A stretch of 41,541 nucleotides of DNA from a virus: positions 1-41,541 of IMG/VR virus record IMGVR_UViG_3300007611_000004; one strand, 5' to 3'. Below the pieces are notes generated by a model, which did no database searches, was not told where the DNA came from, and saw nothing but the letters and a program-made list of their open reading frames with translations. Shown here piece after piece: positions 37,301-41,541 of the stretch; the stretch's first letter is position 1, and each line of letters opens with the position of its first letter. The translations under genes were made by a program, and so were the position numbers.

Positions 37301-37487
37301 TATTGCTGTCCCGGGAGAAAGGTCTACCTTGAAACTTGACTCTCTGAAAGAAATAACGAACACTCCGCTTGGAGGACGAGGTACATTTCCAAACGGACCC
37401 GATGTGCTCGCAATAAATGTATATAAAGTCTCAGGCCAAGAAATCGACGGAAATATTATTCTAAAATGGGGCGAAGCACAGGCTTAA
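31386..37487 (+). CDS. Giant (2033 aa) modular structural protein with cupredoxin domain
   Basis: The largest gene in the window; CGGAGA (31375-31380) precedes ATG by five bases. Residues ~1-130 are alpha-helical and carry IFDLRYGGNAKTVDVIRFF, a motif recurring in the 17430 product. A cupredoxin-like domain (~337-450) has STHPLYLKT and YYTCANHSNMIG, a full His/Cys/His/Met set. Five tandem ~88-residue repeats (~682-1110) share a YAxGDRLLVSGTNLGGxSPxxDL pattern. A conserved marine-phage structural segment follows (YIRYQSGKGIMYTTGALF; AWHGATVRSGIFDDQNGIFW; IQYSWYGAGFIDFMLRG; HRMRNSNVNTEAFMRSGNLP). The C-terminal ~300 residues are beta-rich. It is probably a baseplate or tail-tip appendage. Its stop overlaps the convergent cupin gene by four bases. 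Confidence 0.85.
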   Translation: MAKTQIQEYVFKPGIGLNDNLYPNAYDMISSNLLFIEAEATEFLEAQALNEVPGYIDYNYLPNDATSIENILNAFIFDLRYGGNAKTVDVIRFFYEKDVFQMPGGTTAVSGMIEFIGNLITENILSNQNFAARSTETQTILDVDAEEDAFEKVESLITLTRNVIDTGLDAIAETSTGAGHVKIQGRYNLADILLVTNVNTNTILYNFGDPDLGGDIELNIGDQDPDFPTYLQTTDTVTTLKFNTNTLDQNESDGLQIFVENSENAQSITTVRPFDFGTDAIERMRVATPYSMLDADFEYGLQPTKWAAIGVQRGYPSLYEIPGTDTPVSTVTTDASFGNTTEDFSYELTNNGSSDWIVSGADRSGSIINEQDPGFLVREGDRLEFTNNASSTHPLYLKTVSEAGTNNLIEGVDGQGAFGGDTVTWQTTLGDSGTYYYTCANHSNMIGVITVEAADSNTGVGQSEITVNTVTPHGVTAGEPITIKALEDGVVGAARAEGAFVVTETPDENTLRYFAKAKVGSAPGDILSTTYTQLRRAGFYTGASIGTPSFELISNGSEGTITTELEVASESTIIPYDGINPPVGSPIVGNASIGQNTQVTGVIQTSAGGGTYITVEIDGDYTTGETLVTLVDASGVVPNLAFDSGNGVATFVQSINGNNIILSDPLNAPLLGTTNTYTNISGTNDNTSGSGANFDVTVGSGVYEIASINNGGVAYKAGDRLLVSGTNLGGGSPEHDLVMVVEIVDDTGSIQATSQEGTPFDGTETVSNISPQDEVIGSGVPLFDVSYTDNVYSVSVSASDASQDYAPADRLLITGTDANGQTPDNDVIVTVSTVDASGKITGVTSEGTAPDAALEFADVPYQGGTGTAATFTVRTLGEIYALEITAPGTGYVIGDNITVIGSDIGGSSPENDLTVTIDNVDGAGGITEYIISGTANNSDSVNDITATNVLGSGLEVTVSLDAGAYTLNSVDQTGSAYAPDQTFLIPGSALYGVSPDNDLNFTVTTVDATGAVTGASVSGTAAQGGGTFTVTGSPQQPIGENATFNVERISGTYEAFVNNGGTDYKAGNRIVLSGDDLGGSSPTNDVTVRVNAVDSSSAILSVLTEDNNAPVAPDYDLISTVLLSEPTEDIIPRQTEIDYKALATLEAQFENAHGLVPGSTFIVTIQSESETNNHDLAAGSFIATDIPSATRLRFQARTSGTILEEDQINGSIYPRPDSFFIHRPFDGGVQLGTGGPQHGAQAIRQSKKYIRYQSGKGIMYTTGALFAPSYDIRSVEAEDVEVGSLITVTTDDNDHGLQVGGIVRLLGVETPGYNSGPSTALPPAFDYEVNSIIDERTFTIRAQRRLGDTTAVLGFDSQVSVIAWHGATVRSGIFDDQNGIFWEFDGTQISVVQRTGTKQIAGTVSVTVDSNLINGNNTKFRDQLKAGDRLVIKGMTHVISHVIDQTTMTVTPDWRGVVDVYAAKANLVIDKKVKQKDFNLDRLDGTGPSGYDVDIAKMQMIGIQYSWYGAGFIDFMLRGADGDFVYAHRMRNSNVNTEAFMRSGNLPVRYEVTNEGPPGKLAEPMSAEQDFLELEDSSFFPDSGVLYIDNEIITFSGKGTNGNRLIGLNRGANYVNYQAGASRNYTAGFPAEHAARTGVILLSNTITPLISHWGSAFITDGQFDDDRGYLFSYSETGVNISTTRKTAFMLRLAPSVSNALVGDLGERELLNRAQLLLDGIEITSQDGNGGIVVEGLLNPQNYPVDPDSVSWQGLQSLAQGGQPSFAQIAPGGGIDWTTNDTVTTETVTTQSDLQGTASIEFNRRNRDYMYVLRNDWESLNAAVGDFVINSAGGANFGSGLRIRLVRGPYNFRGTRYYIIYTDGRYNGTTSGNITVERRFTTTDRSFAFVDNTTYSASGVKSGTDVSETGGSVTFPGGTSVASIEEQEFNGTTYLRLSFNNSYEGTLSDGSGTIEFEFSQPPYAQPGEQVFSFIAVPGERSTLKLDSLKEITNTPLGGRGTFPNGPDVLAINVYKVSGQEIDGNIILKWGEAQA
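33430..34715 (+). repeat. Five tandem ~88-codon repeats within the 2033-residue gene
   Basis: Units begin near 33430, 33700, 33965, 34228 and 34492. Each follows GSGAxFxV...YxxxxxxxGxxYxxGDxLxxxGxxxGGxSPxNDLxVTVxxVDxxGxI. Protein identity between units is moderate and DNA identity is low, so these are old duplications. Confidence 0.75.
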
Positions 37488-37852
37488 TAATTAGGTAGGT
37501 AATAGAGGTCTGTAAATGTTTCGCATGAACCAACTTCGGTAATACTTGCTTCGTTTGTTCTTGATTCTAATTGATGAGGCACGAGTAAAGGCGCTGTCCA
37601 GACATCGCCTTCACGCAGTATTTGATCCTTCATTTCAGCTGTTTGAATATCAATATACCTTAATATAAATTCGCCGGTGTTAACAAAGAATGATTTTTGT
37701 CTTTTCTTGTGAAAAAAGAGCGGAGTCATGCTGCCTGCAGCTTCAAAAACTAAAATTTTACCACAGTAGTCATCGGTATTACTCCAGATGAGATCATATC
37801 CATAGTCTGTTTTTAAAAGTCCTTCGGTATTTGACTTCTTTCTTTCAGTCAT
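37484..37852 (-). CDS. Cupin-fold protein with incomplete metal site
   Basis: A 122-residue single-domain cupin resembling the C-terminal half of type II mannose-6-phosphate isomerase/guanylyltransferase proteins. The opening DYGYDLIWSNTDDYCGKILV and the two cupin motifs are visible. In motif 1 (GSMTPLFFHKKRQKSFFVNTG) the first histidine is replaced by phenylalanine (F46) and the glutamate is missing, leaving H48. In motif 2 (GDVWTAPLLVPHQLES) H93 is kept. Metal binding is therefore doubtful; a ligand-binding or structural role is possible. The start overlaps the Nudix gene by eight bases, and the stop overlaps the convergent 2033-residue gene by four. Confidence 0.75.
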   Translation of the reverse strand: MTERKKSNTEGLLKTDYGYDLIWSNTDDYCGKILVFEAAGSMTPLFFHKKRQKSFFVNTGEFILRYIDIQTAEMKDQILREGDVWTAPLLVPHQLESRTNEASITEVGSCETFTDLYYLPNY

Positions 37853-38282
37853 TGTCTATAAGGTTCCTTACTTCGTAGATTGTTTTGATTTTGGTTTGAT
37901 TATGTTTTTTTGCAAGAGTATTTTTTAAGCCGTAGTGCAATGGCCGAGGCCAATTATTATACGATACCCAGGCATATCCGTCGTGTTCTTGATTTAAAAA
38001 AGGTAAAAATTCATTCTTTATTACACAAACATAGGTGTGAAATGTAAAGTTTTTATCTGCAGATACAAATTTTTCAAGAGGAACAGTTTTAAGAATATCT
38101 ACCCGGCCTATTTCTTCTTGTATTTCTCTTTGCAATCCTTCCCAAGGAGTTTCTATGTTTTCTGTAGCTCCGCCAACAATACCCCATACATTGCTTTTCT
38201 TTCCTTGAGTGCGATGAACAAAAAGAAATCTTTCGGTGTCGAGATTGTAAAAAAGGGCGCCAGCGCATACTAGATCGGACAT
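37845..38282 (-). CDS. Nudix hydrolase
   Basis: A 145-residue protein with a nearly perfect Nudix box, G-x5-E-x7-RE-x2-EE-x-G, at residues 38-59 (GATENIETPWEGLQREIQEE then IG), preceded by WGIVGG. The catalytic Arg, Glu and Gly positions are present; the final hydrophobic position is Arg. Nudix enzymes hydrolyse nucleoside diphosphates linked to another group. The substrate cannot be read here, but the HRTQGKKSNVWGIVGG lead-in is typical of MutT/ADP-ribose-type members. It starts 13 bases after the gp15-like gene without a visible ribosome site and overlaps the cupin gene, so it appears to be co-transcribed with virion assembly genes. Confidence 0.88.
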   Translation of the reverse strand: MSDLVCAGALFYNLDTERFLFVHRTQGKKSNVWGIVGGATENIETPWEGLQREIQEEIGRVDILKTVPLEKFVSADKNFTFHTYVCVIKNEFLPFLNQEHDGYAWVSYNNWPRPLHYGLKNTLAKKHNQTKIKTIYEVRNLIDND

Positions 38283-38295
38283 ACTTGTAGTTATT

Positions 38296-39765
38296 TTAAA
38301 ATTCTATGCGCCAGGTTCCGTTCGGATATTCGCCTTCGAATGAAAGACGCCATTCAGAATTTTCAAATTTGTACTGAACATTAGTGTGTAAATTTGTAGT
38401 GTAAACAGGAGTCTCTGTAGAATCATTGCCAGTTGAATCAAAAACAACCTGCCATTGTGTACCTGTCCATTCTATAATGTCGTTAGCAGTAGCCACGAAG
38501 TCTGAACCGTCTTGATTCTTCCAAGCGTCTGCTCCGTCTGTGTTTTGAGAATCGTCGATTGAATTTAGTATAAGTATTCTAGGATTGGTACTTAGATCAA
38601 AATCTTGAGGATTAGATTTTTGTGGATCTATAATATAATCGATTTTTGACCTTGCACCCAAACTGCTAGTTAAAACAGTGTCTGTTGGAATAGTATCAAT
38701 GTCCCAGTTAACTGCTGCTTCTGTTTCGTCTGTTGAAACTGCAATAGTGCCTACAATTTCTATATCAAGATCTGCTCTCTGCAATTTTACTGCGGAAACA
38801 CCTTCTTCGAACTTGAACGGAAATGCTTCAAAGAACTGTAGCCAAGACATTCCGCCTACAATGCCTTTATACACTAATTTTAGAGTATTATTCATAACCA
38901 ATAGATCTAGATTCTTATATGCAGTTTTAACAATACTAAGTGTAATATCCTCGGTACTATATTCTTTTTGTGTTGTTTCCTGCTCTATTTCACCTTTCTC
39001 GTTTGCAAACGGTTTAGTTACAATGTCTGCATCGCCCCCGGGTAATGAAAAATCAATATCTGTAGTAGCGTCTACCAACTCCTGCTTAGAATTGTGAATT
39101 CGACTTACAATGTCAGTAATAACACCCAGCCTTTTGACCTTCGCAGGAGGCGAGATGTATATAGGCGTAGTAAATGACAGTGTTGCTACGTCTATTTCTG
39201 TTTCTGTGCCCTGAGGTATTGTTCTCGAGCTCCAAGTTATATCATTTAGATATACTGCGGATAGAGAAGTCCAATCAAGATAGTTGTCTGTAGTCTGGAG
39301 TTCAATAGAAGGATTAAACAGCATGAGAATCTGCTCGAGTATCTGCAGTTTCTGATCTGTGTTTGTGCTCCATAGATCTACACTGACTGTGAGAGTATAT
39401 GGTGTGGGCATAAGGCGCTCAACTGTGTAATTCTTGCCTTCTGTGTTTAGATATTCGTTCCCAGCAGTGTCAAACTCTCTTTCTCGAATATTGACTTTAT
39501 TGACATAGGATGAATCTGCTAGTCTTGAAGTGTCTAGTTCTAGGCCTGTGACATACAGTGCCATTCGAGGAGCATTTGGTATTTTGTTTTCTGAGTTGTT
39601 TCTGATAATATTAGCAACTTGACGTGTTAGATCGCCATACATAGCAGGAACTGTGGTTATTTCACCTGAACTGTCTTTGTAGGAAAATCCACTCATCATT
39701 CTTACCATCTGAGTGATATATCTTCTAAGCTGTCCGTCATAGAAATGATCTAGTTGTTTTGCCAT
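38296..39765 (-). CDS. gp15: gp15-like tail completion/sheath terminator protein
   Basis: A 489-residue protein matching T4 gp15, the hexameric ring that caps tail tube and sheath and joins the tail to the neck. Matching elements in order: FYDGQLRRYITQMVRMMSGF (T4 FYNSSFRRYATLMGDLFSN), VPAMYGDLTRQV (T4 VPITYASKEHF), PTPYTLTVSVDLWSTNTDQK with LEQILMLFNPSIEL (T4 PSPIKMIYELSIFTRYEDD, VEQILPYFQP), and LSFTTPIYISPP (T4 LTFEVNGWMYPP). T4 gp15 has 272 residues, so this homologue has a long C-terminal extension (~280-489) not accounted for by that match. Its ATG overlaps the stop of the gp14-like gene by one base (TAATG), meaning tight coupling in a 14-15 order as in T4. Confidence 0.85.
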   Translation of the reverse strand: MAKQLDHFYDGQLRRYITQMVRMMSGFSYKDSSGEITTVPAMYGDLTRQVANIIRNNSENKIPNAPRMALYVTGLELDTSRLADSSYVNKVNIREREFDTAGNEYLNTEGKNYTVERLMPTPYTLTVSVDLWSTNTDQKLQILEQILMLFNPSIELQTTDNYLDWTSLSAVYLNDITWSSRTIPQGTETEIDVATLSFTTPIYISPPAKVKRLGVITDIVSRIHNSKQELVDATTDIDFSLPGGDADIVTKPFANEKGEIEQETTQKEYSTEDITLSIVKTAYKNLDLLVMNNTLKLVYKGIVGGMSWLQFFEAFPFKFEEGVSAVKLQRADLDIEIVGTIAVSTDETEAAVNWDIDTIPTDTVLTSSLGARSKIDYIIDPQKSNPQDFDLSTNPRILILNSIDDSQNTDGADAWKNQDGSDFVATANDIIEWTGTQWQVVFDSTGNDSTETPVYTTNLHTNVQYKFENSEWRLSFEGEYPNGTWRIEF

Positions 39766-41426
39766 TAGTTATCTGCCCGTGGTCTAAGTGCTTGCGACAG
39801 TGACTGTCGTTCTGCTTCCCTGTTGCGATAGAATTTTACTTCCCATGCGCCTGTGTAGTCAATTGATTCTTGAACTCCGGCAATCTCAGGCAGTTCAATT
39901 GTGATTAGAGAACTGTCCTGTGTGGTAATCATTGCAGGATAGTCTGCAACAGCATAGGATTTTTCAAGTGTGTTGTATTTTAGAACAAGATACTCTGCTT
40001 GGTCCGTAACTGAGATATCAGTGTGTATTTCTGTATCACCTTTAGTAAGAATAACAGTATCCTGCACAGCTAGATCGTTGTACACGAAGTTTTTGTTGTT
40101 TATGAAACCTGTTTTTTGAGTTTGTCTATCAGTTGAATTTGTCATTGTCATTCTTTCTACATCGTGAACTTTGACCCATTTATCACCGTCAAATTGAAAC
40201 ATTCTCTTTGGTCTAAAATCTGTTCTAAGAAAGTAATCGTATTTGTCAGGAGAATCAGGAAACTGGATACCATGACCAAAATTCCCTCCGTTTGGCACGT
40301 ACTCGCCTCCTAACAGATATCCCTGATAGCCTTTACCAGCGGGAGGTGCTGTGGTATATGCACCGTTTACCTGTTGAATTTCTACTCTACCAGCAGTCTG
40401 TCCTTGAATGCTAGCAGTAGATCCTGTTGATAATATTTTAACATTTATAGGAACAGAGAGATTCTCGTCCTCACCGATAACAAAGGAGCCATCTACTGTA
40501 CGGATGGCACTTTGAAGATCAAATTTTACAGGCACAGTTGTAGACACTTTTAGCCTTGTATCGTCTAACACTTCGGTAACACCGCCTTTAGCGTCAGTTG
40601 TGTCTTGGAATACTGTAGTCCCTGTTTCTAAAGCTATGGGAGACGAAAATTCAAGTTCGACTTCTACTGTAGCACCAGTTTCATTTGGATCCAGTCTCAA
40701 CTGATAGTAGTGACTAACGTCATAGCCGCTCTTAGGAGCATCTGCTTCTGCCTGCTCTATTACTGCGTCGTTTATGTTCTGCTCTCGATCGTAGGTAGAA
40801 AGCAGATCTCTCAAAGTCTCGCCGCCTGGATCTTCTTCGTCCGCTGGCAGGTCTAGGATGTCTTTGAATTCCTGTGAATCCACAATCTGTTTCAGTTTCA
40901 GTCTATAGAGATGCGGATACCAAGTAGGTGAAAACCCTTCTGATGCTCTGTTCACATCTTCTACCACATAGAATCTTTTAAGTGCTACACTGGCTTCGTC
41001 TAGCGCATATGAGTCTTTCAAATGCGGCAGTTCTACAACGTCACCTGATATAATCTTTCTGCCCACAGTTTTTACTGAAGAATTTATATGAACAGTCAAA
41101 AAAAGTGTATCATTGTCTAGAAACATGCCAAACTGAGAAAGGTTAAAGTCGATATCCTGCACATTGTATATGCCTCTCAGAGTATAGATATCTTCGTCGT
41201 ATTTTCTGTCTCTGTTTTCAAGAAAAAGAAGATCCTGTATGTTTGTGGGATCCAGTGAATCATACACAGGTTGATCTGCTGTTCCCTCGTCGCCATCAGT
41301 AGGAACACCGAGGTACTTGTGTAGATGAATGTCAGTACCGCCTACAGTGAATTGTTCGAAAATGATTTCATCTAGAAAATCATAATCGTGTCCCTTTTCT
41401 GGACGGTATAAACTGAGTCTAGGAAT
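39765..41426 (-). CDS. gp14: gp14-like neck protein with probable ATT start
   Basis: 553 residues if started at ATT 41426. The best ATG/GTG/TTG in frame is GTG 41267, but the frame is open and protein-like upstream of it (IPRLSLYRPEKGHDYDF, then FTVGGTDIHLHKYLGV), and an in-frame stop lies 18 bases before the ATT. AGGAGA (41438-41433) precedes ATT by exactly six bases, whereas no good site precedes GTG 41267. Similarity to T4 gp14 is seen in the order FGMFLDNDT, GRKIISGDVVELPH, FYVVEDVNRASEGFSPTWYPH versus T4 FGIMVEDE, MEGDLIYFP, FEITWVEPYNPFYQ; the gene also directly precedes the gp15-like gene. gp14 forms part of the neck joining head and tail. It is larger than T4 gp14 (256 residues). The gp14 name is less certain than gp15. 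Confidence 0.75.
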   Translation of the reverse strand: MPRLSLYRPEKGHDYDFLDEIIFEQFTVGGTDIHLHKYLGVPTDGDEGTADQPVYDSLDPTNIQDLLFLENRDRKYDEDIYTLRGIYNVQDIDFNLSQFGMFLDNDTLFLTVHINSSVKTVGRKIISGDVVELPHLKDSYALDEASVALKRFYVVEDVNRASEGFSPTWYPHLYRLKLKQIVDSQEFKDILDLPADEEDPGGETLRDLLSTYDREQNINDAVIEQAEADAPKSGYDVSHYYQLRLDPNETGATVEVELEFSSPIALETGTTVFQDTTDAKGGVTEVLDDTRLKVSTTVPVKFDLQSAIRTVDGSFVIGEDENLSVPINVKILSTGSTASIQGQTAGRVEIQQVNGAYTTAPPAGKGYQGYLLGGEYVPNGGNFGHGIQFPDSPDKYDYFLRTDFRPKRMFQFDGDKWVKVHDVERMTMTNSTDRQTQKTGFINNKNFVYNDLAVQDTVILTKGDTEIHTDISVTDQAEYLVLKYNTLEKSYAVADYPAMITTQDSSLITIELPEIAGVQESIDYTGAWEVKFYRNREAERQSLSQALRPRADN

Positions 41427-41446
41427 TGTTCTTCTCCTGTTTTACA

Positions 41447-41454
41447 TATTTAGC
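41447..41454 (-). promoter_or_regulatory. Late promoter-like box GCTAAATA (minus strand)
   Basis: GCTAAATA on the minus strand ends 20 bases before the proposed ATT start of the gp14-like gene, just upstream of its AGGAGA ribosome site. It departs from NATAAATA at one position. The predicted leader would be about 15 bases. Confidence 0.5.
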
Positions 41455-41456
41455 AG

Positions 41457-41464
41457 CATAAATA
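41457..41464 (+). promoter_or_regulatory. Late promoter CATAAATA
   Basis: CATAAATA is identical to the box at 2689. It lies directly upstream of AAGGAG (41471-41476) and the ATG at 41485, with two bases separating it from the divergent minus-strand box. Confidence 0.7.
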
Positions 41465-41484
41465 CTAGTCAAGGAGTTTACAAA

Positions 41485-41541
41485 ATGTCTGATCTAGCAA
41501 CACTTAAACAGGAAATATTTGATTATGTTTACAACATGCTA
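41485..41541 (+). CDS. Start of a plus-strand phage gene, cut by the window end
   Basis: Nineteen codons are visible, MSDLATLKQEIFDYVYNML, running off the window. A late promoter box and AAGGAG eight bases before ATG support a real late gene. The visible segment looks like an amphipathic helix. I recall similar beginnings in structural (neck or baseplate-region) proteins of marine T4-like phages, but 19 residues are too few to name it. Confidence 0.7.
   Translation, partial: MSDLATLKQEIFDYVYNML

Noticed and set aside
41265-41267. GTG start for the gp14-like gene
   Set aside because: No ribosome site precedes it, and clear protein-like sequence continues upstream to an ATT with a well-spaced AGGAGA.

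Overview
The window is a piece of the late (structural) region of a T4-like marine myovirus. The taxonomic anchors are two adjacent minus-strand genes with recognisable T4 neck and tail-completion homology (gp14-like and gp15-like), repeated T4-type late promoter boxes (NATAAATA) in front of genes, one T4-style UUCG terminator, and many long modular virion proteins of the kind known from cyanophages and pelagiphages. No tRNA, CRISPR, integrase, transposase or bacterial gene is visible. The host cannot be read from this sequence; a marine bacterium (picocyanobacterium, SAR11 or similar) is an inference from family resemblance. Every assignment was made by eye.

Layout. Positions 1-7349 hold two paralogous beta-helix adhesins (the first cut by the window edge) and a small Ig-like protein. 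At 7353-8411 lies an inverted adhesin gene with Ig-like and He_PIG-type modules. From 8633 to 27692 a plus-strand run encodes a Calx-beta/cupredoxin protein, two giant paralogous beta-helix proteins with chitin-binding-like repeats, a small Ig-like protein, a 945-residue protein, a glycine-rich adhesin, a lectin-like protein and a small protein. At 27683-29638 a minus-strand cassette encodes two 2-oxoglutarate/Fe(II) oxygenases and an unknown protein; it is flanked on both sides by plus-strand paralogues of one small gene. From 29718 to 37487 are further small proteins, a short fibre-like protein and a 2033-residue structural protein. The minus-strand block 41426-37484 reads gp14-like, gp15-like, Nudix, cupin. 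A divergent gene begins at 41485 and runs out of the window.

How it works together. Most of the coding capacity is a host-contact toolkit assembled from a few reusable parts: beta-helix stalks, DLEL-ANGTG stalk repeats, CBM5/12-like W-Y-G-Y repeats, Calx-beta, Ig-like caps, cupredoxins, LamG, an Asp-box propeller and polyglycine. Comparing paralogues shows whole domains inserted into, or missing from, otherwise collinear proteins. The least expected element is a cupredoxin-like domain present six times in four virion proteins; three copies keep a complete His/Cys/His/Met set with amicyanin-like C-x2-H-x2-M spacing. Other points for follow-up are a probable ATT start codon for the gp14-like gene, a palindrome that gives two convergent genes the same last five residues, and a palindromic bidirectional late promoter.
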